64,000 nucleotides of DNA from Dromiciops gliroides (taxonomy: Eukaryota; Chordata; Mammalia; Microbiotheria; Microbiotheriidae), in NCBI RefSeq assembly GCF_019393635.1, contig NC_057867.1:68761492-68825491 (forward strand), given 5' to 3'. Below the pieces are notes generated by a model. That model made no database searches. It was not told the DNA's origin and saw only the letters and a program-made list of their open reading frames with translations. Numbering within the stretch: position 1 is the stretch's first letter; each line of letters starts with the position of its first letter. Below are positions 12,888-25,102 of this stretch, piece by piece. A program made the position numbers and the translations under genes.

Positions 12888-13070
12888 ACAGGTGTCCAAC
12901 TGGCATCCCACAAAACTCACAGAAATTCAAATGTCATTGGGAAATGTTTAACAAAATCCATAAAAATGCAATACAACATAGAAAATATCCATTTGTAGTT
13001 TTCTAAGTCAATGTGCAGCCCACAGAGATCCAATCCTACTTGTGTCTGACCCCACTGGTATAAAGGATGT
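12888..13070 (+). repeat. MITE-like element, family B
   Basis: 'aggtgtccaactggcat' ... 'gggaaatgtttaacaaaatc' ... 'gtgcagcccacagagatc' ... 'gtgtctgacccca'. Shares its centre with 39416 and 44560. Confidence 0.6.
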
Positions 13071-13139
13071 CATGAAAAAGTGTTAGGGTCAAAAAAGCAG
13101 ATTAATTGGTCACTGGGCAAAAGCGAGGTATCACTGGTG

Positions 13140-13418
13140 GAGAAGTGTCGTAGCTTCCTTGACTTCCTTCAAGTCCCAACTAAAATCTCACCTTTCCCAA
13201 TCCCCTTAATTCTAAGGCCTTCCCTCTGTTGATTCTCTCCAATTTAACAAGTCTAGAGATTGTTTGTACATAGTTGCTTGCATGTTGTCGCCCCCGTTAG
13301 ACTGTGAGTACCTGGAGAAGCAAGACAGTCATTTATTTGCTCTTTTTTTTATCCCCAATATTTAGCACAGTGCTTGGCATATAGTAGGCACTTAATAAAT
13401 GTTTGCTAACTGAATGCT
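13140..13418 (+). repeat. L2 LINE 3' end
   Basis: 'cttccttcaagtcccaacta' to 'cacttaataaatgtttgcta'. The chimeric retroposon abuts its end. Confidence 0.8.
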
Positions 13419-14155
13419 CTCAACTGGGGGTGGGAGAAGGAGAAAGGGAAGACAGGGGAGGGCTATTGAGCTGTCTAATGATTCCCAGCAACCCACGTCA
13501 GGAGAGCTTTGAGCAAACATCCATAAAGCTGTGAATATCTCTGTAAATTGTGCTATGAGTCACTCAAAATCTCTCTGACATTTAAATCCCAATAACTCAG
13601 TACTTTGTTCTTTGTCTTTTTATAAAACATTCTCTCTTTAAACCATCTTATCACTACTGACAGTTCAGAAAAGCTGAGGCTCCTACACTGAGCTTTGTAG
13701 ACAGCAGGTACTCAATGATGATTTGCTGAATGGAACTGAACAGGTGGGGAAATGGAGGAAAAGAGAGGTTCAGAGAATGATCCCAAATAAGCCTGTACTT
13801 GATAATGCAGGGGATTTGCTTTCCCTCACTGTAACCAGAGGTGGGATCATCATGAATTTGACCCAGGACAACCAAAATATGGAGGGCCCTGACCATCTTT
13901 TCTGCAGGATAGAAACAACTGAGCTTAGCATCCAGTGGGCAAGAATAATTCACCAAAACACTGAAAGACTTGGGAACTCTGATCACCACAATGACTGACC
14001 CACCACAATTCCAGAGGACTCCTGATGAAACATGCTGCCTCCTCCTGATAGAGAGGTACAGGGCTCTGAGGGTAGACTGAGACATATTTTTTGGACATGG
14101 CCAATGAGGGGATTTGTTTTGCTTGACTACATGTTTGTAACTTGGTTTGAAAATA
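13415..14155 (+). mobile_element. Chimeric retroposon copy 1 (unknown left part + L1-like 3' end)
   Basis: About 740 bp, near-identical to 35968-36795. The right part ('acttgggaactctgatcacc' to 'gaaaataaaat') resembles a marsupial L1 3'UTR and A-rich end. The left ~540 bp is not recognised. The minus strand carries a 143-codon open frame (13654-14085). Confidence 0.65.
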
Positions 14156-14174
14156 AAATAAAAATTATTTTTAA

Positions 14175-15412
14175 AAGAGAATAATTAGGAAATATTAAAT
14201 TGATGATTTTGATTACATTAAATTTAAAAGGTTTTGTATAAACAGTGGCAATGCATCCAAAATTAGAAGGGAAGCAGAAAGCTGAGAAACAATTTTTATA
14301 GCCAGTGTTTCTGATAAAGGCCTCATTTCTAAAATATATCAAGAACTAAATCAAATTTATAAGAATGCAAGTCATTCCCCAATTGAGAAACAGTCAAAGG
14401 ATATGAACAGGTAGTTTTCAGGTAAAGAAATCAAAGCTATCTATTGCCATATGAAAAAACATGCTCTAAATCACTATTGATTAGAGGAATGCAAATTCAA
14501 ACAACTCTGAGGTAACACCTCACACCTATCAGATTGGTTAATATGACAAAAAAAAAAGGAAAATAATAAATGTTGGAGAAGCTGTGGAAAAATTGGAACA
14601 CTAATGCATTGTTGGTGGAGTTGTGAACTGATCCAAACCATTCTGGAGAGCAATTTGGCTAAGGGCTATAAAACTGTTCATACCCTTTGACCCAGTAATG
14701 CCACTATTAGGTCTATATCCCAAAGAGATCATAAAAAAGGGGAAAGGATCCACATGTACAAAAATATTTATAGCTGCTCTCTTTGTGGTGGCAAAAAATT
14801 TGAAATTGAGGGAATGCCCATCAATTGGGGAATGGATAAACAAGTTGTGGTATATTAATATAATGGAATATTATGGTGCTATAAGAAATGATAAGCAGGC
14901 AGATTTTAGAAAAAACCTGGAAAGATTTAAGTGTACTGATGCTGAGTGAAGTGAGCAGAACCAGGAGAACATTATATACAATATCAACAACACTGTGTGA
15001 TGATAAAATGTGATAGACTTAACTCTTCTCAGCAATACAATGATCTAAGACATTTCCAAAGGGTTCATGATGGGAAATGCTTTCCACATCCAGAAAAAAA
15101 AGAATTGTGGAATCTGAATGTACATTAAACCATACTGTTTCTACTTTTATTGTGTGTTTTTTTCTTTTTTGAAGTTTTTCCCTTTTGCTCTGATTCTTCT
15201 TTCACAACATGACTAATGCAGAAATGTTTAATGTAATTGTACATATATAATCTATATGAGATTGCTTGTTGTCTTGGGGAGGGGGGAGGGAAAGGAAGGA
15301 AGAAGAAAAATTTGGAACTAGAAACATTATAAAAACAAATGTTGAAAACTATCTCTACATGTAACTAGAAAATAATAAAATACTTTTATGATTTAAAAAA
15401 AATAAAATGAAG
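14175..15412 (+). mobile_element. L1 LINE, ORF2 C-terminus and 3'UTR
   Basis: Parallel to the copy at 19549. ORF2 is frameshifted; an 83-codon remnant lies at 14698-14949. Ends in an A-rich tail. Confidence 0.85.
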
Positions 15413-15424
15413 GAGGTTGACTAG

Positions 15425-16440
15425 ATGAGAAAAAAGCATTAGTTAAAACAGAAAAACTGTTCTAGAAGGAGGCAGCTAGCTAGCATATTGCAGGGATTCT
15501 GGAACTTGCGAAGAAGACCTGAGTTCTACTCAGAAGAATATATAAAAAATGCAAACCATCAACAGAGAAAGAACTTATGGTATCTGAATACAGATTGAAG
15601 TATAATTTTATTTGTTAGTTCATCTTTCTAAAGTTATTTTGTCTATTTTCTTTCACAACCTGACTAATGTGAAGATGTTTTACATGACTGCACATGTATG
15701 CATTATATTGAATTGTTTGATTTCTTAGGAAGGGTGAGGAGGCAGGGAGCAAGAAAATTTGGAACACAAAGTTTTAAAAAATCGATGTGAAAAAAATGTG
15801 GGTTTTAAAGCTTGTATAAACAAAAGTTGAGAACTATCTTTACATGTAATGGGAAAAAATACTTTATTACAAATTTTTTAAAAAGAGAAAAAATATGGGT
15901 TTTTTTCATGTAACTTGGGGAGATTTTTAAATAATAGAAAAAGAAAGTTTAAAAAAAAGAAAAGAAAGCAGGCCAGAACCTTGATGCCTTAGTTCAAGAA
16001 TTTGTCCTGGAATCAAAGGAATGCCCGCCCATTAGGGAATGGTAAAACAAACTCTGCTCTATGATAGGGAATGAATATTATTGGGCTCTATGAAACAACA
16101 AGCATTATGATTTCAGAAAAGCCTGGAAAAACTTGTATGAACTGATGTATAATGAAGTGAGCAGAACCAAGAGAATGTTGTGCACAGAGACAGCAATGTT
16201 GTTGGATGAAGAACCGTGGATGACTTAACTATTCTCAACAATACAATGTAAGAAAATCCCAAGGGACTATTGAGGAAACTGACTATACCCCTCCAAAGAA
16301 AGAATTGATATGGATGGAACAGACTGAAGCAGACCATTTTTCACTTTCTTTCATTTTGTGCCTTTGAATCAAGTTTTCTTGTACAAAATGACAAATATGG
16401 TAAAGTTTTCCATAATCAAAAAAATAAGCAGGAAGCACAC
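15425..16440 (+). mobile_element. L1 LINE 3' fragments
   Basis: Two further decayed L1 3' ends, about 15520-15895 and 15990-16440 ('agggaatggtaaaacaaact', 'atgaagtgagcagaaccaag'). Confidence 0.7.
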
Positions 16441-16468
16441 ACATACATACATACATACATACATACAT
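16437..16468. repeat. (ACAT)n microsatellite
   Basis: About 8 units. Confidence 0.9.
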
Positions 16469-16769
16469 GCACACTCAAAGACTTCTATAGGGAATTAATT
16501 AGTAAGAACAATGAATGCTGAGTTTGGCTCTCAGGATGACCAGAAGAAGAGCTGGTATAGCAAGAGATAGAGTCCTTGGCAATTCTCAGTGCCCAGGAAT
16601 ATGCCTAGCCCCCTTTGTGATTATCATCCAACCCTGACTTCCCTGGCCTTCTCTTGCCCATATATCCCCAGTACTTAAAAAGCTTTGTTGCTATTAAAGT
16701 CCAACAAGGATAATTAGCATGATTCAAGTTGTAGCAATCTGTTGCCCAATGCAGCTAGGGCCAGATTAT

Positions 16770-17060
16770 GGAAGGCTGGCCTTGGAATCAGGAAGGCCTG
16801 GGAGTCAAATACTGCCTCTGACATATATTGGCACCTCTAGATCAATGCCCCAGGCAACACCCTGAGACTAGGAGGTACAAACCACTTATTGATCTGCATA
16901 GGTGGAGGGAATCCCTCCAGGCCCCTTGGTGGTGAAGTGAAGAGAACACCAGGCCAGGAGTCAGGAAGACCAGAGTTCCAAGTAGGCCCAGGACACATAC
17001 TAGCTGTGTGACCCTGAAGACAAGTCGCTTAACCTCTGCCACAGTTTGGGATTTAAACCC
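16770..17060 (+). repeat. MIR-like SINE fragments
   Basis: Two heads in tandem (16770-16830; 16925-17050, 'actagctgtgtgaccctgaa'). Confidence 0.6.
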
Positions 17061-17269
17061 CAATCCCCTGACTCTAAATGCAGTCATCAGGAAGGAACAG
17101 TGAAAGGGAAGGCAGATGGTTATTTGTCCAGGAGCTCTCCCTACTTGGTGCTTCCTTTAGGGGAGTGGAATTAATACTTCTGCCCCTTAAAGGAAGACAG
17201 CCTGAAACCCAAGCCCCAGATAGTACCAACCACAAAGTCACGACTACCATTGCATTTTACTTAAGTTAT

Positions 17270-17420
17270 TCAGAGCTGGGAGGAACCTTAGAGGTCATCT
17301 AGGTGGACCCCCTCAATTTACAGATGAGGAAACTGAGGCTGAGAGAGGAGAAATCATTTTCCTAAGGTTCCACAAGGTAACTGGCAGAGCCAAGACTAAT
17401 ACCCAGGTTCCCCCCACACA
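17270..17420 (+). repeat. MIR/CORE-type ancient repeat
   Basis: 'tcagagctgggaggaacctt' and 'acagatgaggaaactgaggc'. Similar pieces lie at 41795-41955, 46215-46300 and 50405-50590. Confidence 0.6.
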
Positions 17421-17489
17421 CACACTCAATGCAGAACTTCAATTTTCCCTACTGCACTATGCTAAACACTTATTCTGTTATAGTCTACC

Positions 17490-17655
17490 TCCTAGCTTTT
17501 TAAACTGTGGGTCTCAGGGATCCCGTAACTGAATGTGGGGGAATGTGAAAAGTTTGGCAACAATAAAAGGTTACATATACCTATTTTATGGACCCATATA
17601 CCCATCTTCACATAAAAATTGCACAAGTGGAAAAAGTTGAAGAAGTTCTGATCCA
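17490..17655 (+). repeat. MITE-like element, family C
   Basis: 'tttaaactgtgggtctcagg' ... 'tttggcaacaataaaaggtt' ... 'gtggaaaaagttgaagaagt'. Resembles a common marsupial MITE; single copy here. Confidence 0.5.
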
Positions 17656-19162
17656 CATCAAAGCACCATCTCCCAAAGAGAAGTACTACAAGAAATAACA
17701 CAAAGTCAACTAAGACATGGCCCCTGTGCCCCGGAAACTGAAAGTCCAATTGGAAAGTTCCGAAGTAGGCAAATCAAATAATTAATGAGTGATACAAGAT
17801 GATATATAATTACCTGATGAAACATAGGCATTTAATAAACCTCAAGGCAGGGCATCTCAGTCTCAGATTGAAAACTTCCTAGCTGTGTAATTATAGGAGC
17901 CACTTTATCTCTGGAAGCCTGTCTTCTCATCTGCAGGATGAAAATGGTAGGGTCCTGAGGTCATAGATTTAGAGCTGAACAGGACCTTAGAAGTCATGTA
18001 AGGCTGACCCCTTCATTTCACATGTAGCAGCCTCTTTGTGATCCCTCCCCCAATTTGCATTTCCAATGGCAGCTTCGGTCACCAGAAGGGTGATAGCTAC
18101 CTCAGTTTGAGGGACAACCCTGGGAGTTCCTATGCCTAACATTGTAGCTCACAAGCCCCTACAAGCCCCTAACCGGCCAGTGGACTCCATGACCACTCTT
18201 TTATTTTATTTTCAGTTATCTTTTCTCTCCCTCCTACCTCTCCCTTTTACCCCACTGAGAAAACAAGAAAAGAAACCCCATTACATATATGTATAGTCAA
18301 GCAAAACAAATTTCCACATTGGCCATACTCAATTACCTCTTAGAAAAGACATTTACTCAAATAGCGTAGCAAGAATAGTAGTTAAAAATCATTTCCAGGG
18401 GCAGCTAGGTGGAGCAGTGGATAGAGTACCAGCCCTGGATTCAGGAGGACCTGAGTTCAAATTTGGCTTTAGACACTTAATAGCTGTATGATCCTGGACA
18501 AGTCACTTAACCCTCATCACCCTGCAAAAAAAAAATCATTTCCCCCCCTGGCATGTACTCTCCCACAAAGACACATAGGGTCAGGAGGGGTGAAGTAGGT
18601 AGAAGGTAAAAGGTAAGGCATGCATATAGGGAGCACATGTAGTCAAGGAAACTCACAACTCCAGAGCAGCAGGGCCTCAATGTCCCTCATTTCCTCATGG
18701 AGTTCTCTGTGGGGCAGGATGGTGAGATGAGTCACTACCTTGAGGATAGGAGAGTGGAGCAGACAGGTCACTGGCCTACTAGAAGCTTGCTCCTCCCAAA
18801 GTATGGCATCTGTGCTGGATGGGTTGATCTTATGGGCTCCATCTCTGACTGGCATGTGTAGCCTCTATCACTTCCAGCTTTAGGTTCAAGCTTGGCTGGT
18901 TGTTACTGTGTTTTTTCAGCTGGAGTCGTCTCTGAGGCTTGCTACTCCTCAGGTTCAGGGTGGAAGAGGCATATCCTCTCCTATTCAATAACTTTTCCTG
19001 ATTCAAAGATGGGTTCAGGAAGTGAGGGAAAGGATCTAAACTTATTTCCCAGATTCCCATTGGGGCTCATGCAATTATACAAATGAGCAGCTGGGACTAA
19101 AGGTGAGAGCTGGTACTTTCCTGGAGGCAAGTTTTTGTCTCAGAGTCAGACCCCTACTAGTC
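17656..19162. other. Largely unassigned DNA around one SINE
   Basis: 18190-18350 resembles an old L1-related end. The rest has no recognised gene or element; 18640-19090 holds only short overlapping frames. Confidence 0.45.
18397..18534 (+). mobile_element. tRNA-type SINE
   Basis: Complete unit; duplication AAAATCATTTCC. Confidence 0.9.
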
Positions 19163-19548
19163 AAGTCAATAAGCATTTCTAAAGCCCCTCCTTTGTGCCA
19201 AGGACTGGGGACACAAACATCTGCAAACTAACAGGCTCTGCTCTCCAGGGGCTCAGAGTCTCATGGGTGACACAACATGCAAACAACTATTTACAAACAA
19301 GAGATACACAAGATAAATTGTAAATAAGGTCAGAGGAAGGGAAGATGAAAGAGAACTGAGCCATGCTTCTTGAAGGAGGCAGGACCTTAGCCAAAATAGA
19401 AAGAGATCCAGAGAAGCCAAGAAGCAGAGAAGAGGAGGGAGAGAGTTACAGGTATGAGGCACAGCCAGTGTAAATGGTCAGAATCAAGTGATGGAATGTG
19501 GGAGGAACAACAAGGAGGACAGTGTTCCTGTGTTAAAGAGTACATGTA
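19163..19548 (-). repeat. L2 LINE (minus), left part
   Basis: Reverse of the L2 3' region ('aagcatttctaaagcccc...tttgtgcc', 'tccaggggctcagagtctca', 'aagccaagaagcagaga'). Split by the L1/SINE cluster; resumes at 21040. Confidence 0.75.
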
Positions 19549-19575
19549 GGTACATTAAATTAAAAAATTTTTGTA

Positions 19576-19684
19576 CAGTGGATGGAGCACCTGAGTTCAA
19601 ATCCGGCCTCAGACACTTAACACTTACTAGCTGTGTGACCCTGGGCAAGTCACTTAACCCCAATTGCCTCACTTTAAAAAAAAA
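19576..19684 (+). mobile_element. tRNA-type SINE with internal deletion, inside L1
   Basis: Lacks the 'ctggattcaggagga' part. Flanked by AAAATTTTTTGTACA-like duplications that match the L1. Confidence 0.85.
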
Positions 19685-19752
19685 TTTTTTGTACAAACAG
19701 AAGCAATGCATCCAAAATTAGAAGGGAGGCAGAAAGCTGGGAAACAATTTTT

Positions 19753-20469
19753 GTGGCCAGTACTTCTGATAAAGGCCTCATCTCTAAAATATATAGGGAA
19801 CTAAATCAAATTTATAAGAATCCAAGTCATTCCCCAATTGAGAAATGGTCAAAGGATATGAACAGGCAGTTTTCTGATGAAGAAACCAAAGCTATCTATT
19901 CCCATATGAAAAAATGCTCTAAATCTCTAATGATTAGAGAGATGCAAATTAAAACAACTCTGAGGTACCAGCTGACACCTATCAGATTGGCTAAAATGAC
20001 AAAAAAGGAAAATAATAAATGTTGGAGAAGCTGTGGGAAAATTGGAACACTAATCCATTGTTGGTGGAGCTGTGAACTGATCCAACCATTCTGGAGAGCA
20101 ATTTGGAATTATGCCCAAAGGGCGATAAAGCTGTGCATACCCTTTGACCCAGCAATACCACTTTTAAGTCTTTTTCCCAAAGAAATCATGGAAGGAGGAA
20201 AGGGACCCACATATACAAAAATATTTATAGCTGCTCTTTATGTGGTGGCAAGGAATTGGAAGTTGAGGAGGCGCCCATCAATTGGGGAATGGCTGGACAA
20301 GTTGTGGTATATGAATACAATGGAATACTATTGTGCTGTAAGAAACGATGAGCAGGAGGAGTTCAGAGAAACCTGGAGGGTCTTGCGTGAGCTGATGATG
20401 AGTGAGATGAGCAGAACCAGAAGAACATTGTACACAGTATCATCAACATTGAGTGTTGATCTACTGTGA
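19753..20469 (+). pseudogene. L1 ORF2 C-terminal fragment (open 238 codons)
   Basis: Encodes the end of L1 ORF2p, including the cysteine motif C-X3-C-X7-H-X4-C (CWRSCGKIGTLIHCWWSC) and the conserved WxxIGEWLDKLWYMNT-like region. Endonuclease and reverse transcriptase are absent, so it is a dead 5'-truncated copy although the remaining frame is open. The first Met is internal to ORF2, not a start. Confidence 0.85.
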
Positions 20470-20888
20470 TGGACTATATTCTTCTCACCAATGCAATGGT
20501 ACAGAAGAGTTCCAGGGAACTCATGATGGAAGAGGATCTCCAAATCCAAGGAAAAAAAAAGAACTGTGGAGTATAGATGCTGAATGAACTATACTATTTC
20601 TTTTGTTTTTGGTGCTGTTGTTTTTTTCTATTTTGAGGTTTTTCATCAGTGCTCTGATTTTTTCTCTTATAACATGACTAATGCAGAAATAGGATTAATG
20701 TTATCATGTGTACATATATATATAACCTATATCAGATTACCAGCTGTCTAGGGGAGGGGGGGAGGGAGGGGAGGGAGGGAGAAAAATCTGAAATTGTAAA
20801 ACTTGTATAAACAAAAGATGAGAACTATCTTTACATGTAATGGAAAAAAATAAAATACTTTATTAATTAATAAAAAAAGAGTACATGT

Positions 20889-21039
20889 AGGGGCAGCTAG
20901 GTGGCACAATGGATAGAGCAGTGGCCCTGGATTCAGAAGGACCTGAGTTCAAATCTGACCTCAGACACTTGACACTTACTAGCTGTGTGACCCTGGGCAA
21001 GTCACTTAACCCTCATTGCCCCACAAAAACAAAACAAAA
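20889..21039 (+). mobile_element. tRNA-type SINE at the L1 3' junction
   Basis: Inserted in the right-hand target duplication of the L1, making a third copy of AAAGAGTACATG after its A-rich tail. Confidence 0.9.
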
Positions 21040-21135
21040 GAGTACATGGAAAGGGAGTAAGGTGTAAGAAGACTAGAAAAGTAGGAAGGGGGCAGGTTAT
21101 GAAGGACTTTAAAAGACAAAGAGAAGAGTTTATAT
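21040..21135 (-). repeat. L2 LINE (minus), right part
   Basis: 'gtaaggtgtaagaagactag' to 'gagaagagtttatatttgat' continues the L2 copy from 19548. Confidence 0.7.
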
Positions 21136-21139
21136 TTGA

Positions 21140-23222
21140 TTTTCAAGAATTCTTGAGGGAAAGACCAGAGCTGAATAGAAAACTTTACATGCAAACACAA
21201 GACACAAGAGAGCAATAAAAAGATAAAGAGGAAAGAGAAATCATAAGGGACTTGTGTTTAAATGGTTCACATTCCTATATAGGAAGATGATACCTATAAT
21301 TCCTAAGAACGTTAGCATTAGTAGGACAGTTAGGAATGGACATAGACAAATAGCATGGGTCTGAGTTGATTATTGTGGGATAAACTCCCAAAAAAATTAA
21401 AGAGAAAGAAGGATGCATTGGGAGAAGGGAAGAGGGACAATGGAGACATTTTTCTCATATAAAAATGGCATGCAAGAAAGGAAGAGAAATTGGGGCAGGG
21501 GGAGGTGGGTCATGCTTGAATCTCACTCTCATTGGAATTGGTTCAAAGAATGAAGGAAATATATTTTATACACACATACACACACACAATCTCAGTTGGG
21601 TATAGAAATCTATCTAATTCAAGAGGGGAAGGGGATAAAAGATGAGGGGGGATAAAAAAAGGGAAGGTGGATTAAAAAAGGCAGTGGTCAGAAGCAAAAC
21701 AGAATTTTAAGGAGGGACAGAATAAAAAAAGAGAAGGATAACCATAAGAAAATAATATAGAGGGGCAGCTAGGTGGTACAGTGGATAGAGTACCAGCCCT
21801 GGATTCAGGAGGACCTGAGTCCAAATCCGGCCTCAGACACTTAACACTTACTAGCTGTGTGACCCTGGGCAAGTCACTTAACCCCAATTGCCTCACCAAA
21901 AAATAAAATAATAAAATAAAATAATATAACATAATATAGAGAGAAATACACAGTTAGTAATCATAACTGTGAATGTGAATGGGATGAGTTCACCCATAAA
22001 ACAAAAGCATGTAGCAGAACGGATTAGAAACCAGAATTCAACAACGTGTTGTTTACAAGAGACACATAAAACAGAAGGACACACACAGAGTTCAAATAAA
22101 GGGCTGGAGCAGAATCTATTGTGCTTCAGCTGAAGTAAAAAAGGCAGGAGTAGCAATCATGATCTCAGACAAAGCAAAAAGGGACCTAATTAAATGAGAT
22201 AATCAAGGAACTTACATTTTGCTAAAAGGTAGTGAAGTAATATCAAAAAAATTTACAGGAAGTTTCTCTGATAAAGGCTTTATTTCCCAAATATATAGAG
22301 AATGAGGAAAATTTAGAAAAATAAGAACCATTTCCCAATTGAGAAAGGGTCAAAAGACATGAACAGGCAGCCTTAAGAAAAAGAAGTCAAAACTATCTAA
22401 AGTAATATAAAAAATGCTCTAAATCATTATTGATTAGAGAAATGCAATTTTTTTTAGTTCTGGGGTATCAACTTACGCCTATCAGAAATGACAAATGCTA
22501 GAGGGGTTGAGGTATATTAATAAAGTGGTGGTGGAATCATGAACTAATCCAATCATCCTGGAGAACAATTTGGTGCATACCCTTTAACCTAGAAAAATCA
22601 CTACTTGGTCTATACCCAGAGATCAAAGAAAAAGGAAAAGGACCTATCTGTACAAAAATGTTTATAGCAGCTCTTTTTGTATTGGCAAAGAATTGGAAAT
22701 TATGTGATGCTCATCAATTGAGGTATAACTGAACAAGTTGTGGCATATGATTGTGATGGAGTACTACTGTGGTATAAGAAATGATGAAGGGAATGGTTTC
22801 AGAAAAAACACATGGTAATAGCTATGTGAACTGATGCAAAGTGAAATGAGAAGAACTGGGAGACCATTTCACACAGTAATAGCAGTGTTGTGATGATGAT
22901 CAACTGCAAAAGACTTTGCCATTCTAATCAAGAAAATGATCCAGGACAATTTCAAAGGACGCATATTGAAAAAATTCTATCCACTTCCAGATGAACTTTG
23001 AATGCAGAATGAAGTATAACGTTCTTGCCTTCTTATTTTTTGTGATATGGATAATATGAAAATATGTTTTGCATGATTTTATGTGCATATGTGATATCAT
23101 TTTGTTTTACTTCTCTGTTGATAGGAGATGGGTAAATGGGAGCGATTTTGGAACTAAGAATTTAAAAAGAAAAGAATGTCAAAATATATCATAAATTTAT
23201 TTTTTAAAAAGAAAATAAAGTC
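21140..23222 (+). mobile_element. Old L1 LINE with internal deletions
   Basis: Fragments in order: ORF1/linker-like purine-rich DNA, an ORF2 middle piece ('gtgaatgtgaatgggatgag', 'acaagagacacataaaac'), then the ORF2 C-terminus and 3'UTR (22240-23220). The jump at about 22215 skips most of the reverse transcriptase (HAL1-like layout). Interrupted by a SINE at 21761. Confidence 0.75.
21761..21920 (+). mobile_element. tRNA-type SINE inside L1
   Basis: Complete unit with A/T-rich tail; duplication AAAATAATATA. Confidence 0.9.
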
Positions 23223-24479
23223 AATTTCCTGTTACCATGTGGAAAAAAAATTTAAAAAACAAGGCTCACCCTTATATACTGATGAGGAAACTGAGGCCCA
23301 GACCCAGGTCCTCTGATCTCATAGCAAGTGCCTGTCTCACTGCATCAAAATAAGAAGACTTGGGCAGGACTCTTCTGAAGACAGCCCTATGTAAAACGTG
23401 AGCCATTGGCATTTGGACTGTTCACACTATAGGAGTTCAGAGGAGAGATCCTGGAGGGAATAGCCAGGGAAGGCTGGAGGCTAGGTTAAGCCTCTGAGTT
23501 CCCCTTAGGCAGGACTCTTGCTGTGAGGGTATCTGGGAAACTGGGTCCATAGTGCAGGAATCCCCATAATCTATTCTGACCTGGAGAATTTGTGTGAAAC
23601 TGTCATTCCCTCAGAAACTCAGGTTATTGTGAAGTTTTGCAAATTGCTCATTTCCAGAGACCATGAAAATATCACCATTACCCTTTGGTCAGTAATTTCT
23701 GCAGCTCCAGCCCTTCAACTAGGGCTTGAGAGACACTGGAACCCATGATTTTCCTGCCATGTTTTCAGAGCCCTGCAGATGTTTCAGCTCTCATCTGTAT
23801 CAGTTGCCAAATTGATTTTCTCCAAATAACAATTCATTTGTTTGTATGCGCTGAATTCAATGCAGCTTCTGCCTAGGAGATTCCAGGAGGAAGATAGTGT
23901 CCCGGCATTTTTGAGACACCCAGGCAGAGCCAGGTACTGGGCACAAGGAAGGAAGAAACAACCAAAGCTGACTCACATAGCAAGGAGGAATCCGGCCCAC
24001 ACATAAGACCAGCTATGGAGAGGGGTAGAGCTCAGTAGCTACTGGAAAAAGCCAGGTGACACCATTTCCCTCTAGAGTACATCACTAGTTCATTCATTTT
24101 TAACTCTTCAGCTCGTCTTTCTTTTTTCCTTGCCTAGATATCCTTATGTCTCTCTCCTTCCTTTTTCACCAGTAGAATTTGTACCACCCCCACCTCTCAA
24201 ACTAGTTTGGCAATTTTCTCTTTTTAATATTCTTTTGCCATTGCAGTCACAAGCACAGATGTTCAGGCTGTGACTAATTTGTGCTCACAGGCCCTGCACC
24301 AAACAAACAAAAACACTTTCCATTGAGATACCTCAGCCACCAAAAACCCCAGACATTTATACTGTGAAAATTTCCCCCAAATGCTGGCTGGCAATCCTGT
24401 TTGGCCCGAGCCTTCCCACTTCAACTATTCTTAAAAAAAAGAAAAGGCAGTATGGTACAGTGGAAAGAGTCCCGTAGGT
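23223..24479. other. Unassigned DNA
   Basis: A MIR-like scrap ('gatgaggaaactgaggccca') lies near 23280; otherwise nothing recognised. Confidence 0.5.
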
Positions 24480-25102
24480 AGACAAGCCACCGACCTCTCT
24501 CTCTCTCTCTCTCTCTCTCTCTGGGTCTTCTCCAGTGGTACTTTCCTTCTCTCCCTCTCTCCCTCTCTCTGTCTTTGTCTCCAGCTTTCTGTCTCTCGTT
24601 CTCTCTCTCTCTTCTTCCGCCCATCCCCAGTGATTCCTTCTCTTGTTCTCTCTTCTCCCCTTTACCTCTCAATCTGAAGTCGTCCTATCCCCTTTGTTGC
24701 TTACCCCACCCCCATCCCCAGTGGTTCATTTCCTCTGTTTCTCCCCCTACATTCCCAATGGTCCTTTCTCTCTTTCTGGCCCCTCCCCAGCCCCACCCAG
24801 TCTGGCATGGTCCTTTATCCTTTAATCTCTCTCCTTTCTCCAGTGATTCATTTCTTGTGTGTCTCTTTCCCCTTACATTCCCAATGATCCATTCCCTCTG
24901 TCTGCCCCCTCCCCATTACCAGTTGTCTTGACTCTCCCCCATCTACAAAGGTTCCTTCACTTTTTTCTCCCTCCCCCTTCCCATCTAAAGTGGTGCTTTC
25001 CTTTTGTATCCCGCTATCCCTAATGGTTTACTTCCTGCATATGTGTCTCTTTCCCCCCACATTCCCAATGCCCCCCATTACCAGTGGTGTCTTTCCTTTA
25101 CA
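24480..25102. repeat. Pyrimidine-rich minisatellite, block A
   Basis: Begins with (CT)n at 24494-24522, then a degenerate tandem array of ~30-40 bp units such as 'cattcccaatggtccttt' and 'ccattaccagtggtgtc' separated by C/T-rich DNA. Unit variants recur in a similar order, suggesting a higher-order period of roughly 200 bp. Long open frames here only reflect the scarcity of purines. Confidence 0.8.

Larger units (their letters stand above)
19549..20876 (+). mobile_element. L1 LINE, 5'-truncated, with ORF2 C-terminus
   Basis: L1 ORF2 end plus 3'UTR and A-rich tail, flanked by duplication AAAGAGTACATGTAGG (about 19534-19548 and 20877-20890). It is interrupted near its 5' end by a SINE (19576-19684). 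It sits in an older L2 copy that resumes at about 21040. Confidence 0.9.

Noticed and set aside
13654-14085. 143-codon minus-strand frame, also at 36200-36631, as a possible gene
   Set aside because: Occurs in a retroposon; differences between copies are mostly amino-acid changing, as expected without selection.
16437-16468. Regular short repeats considered as a CRISPR array
   Set aside because: Simple microsatellite without spacers, in a vertebrate genome.
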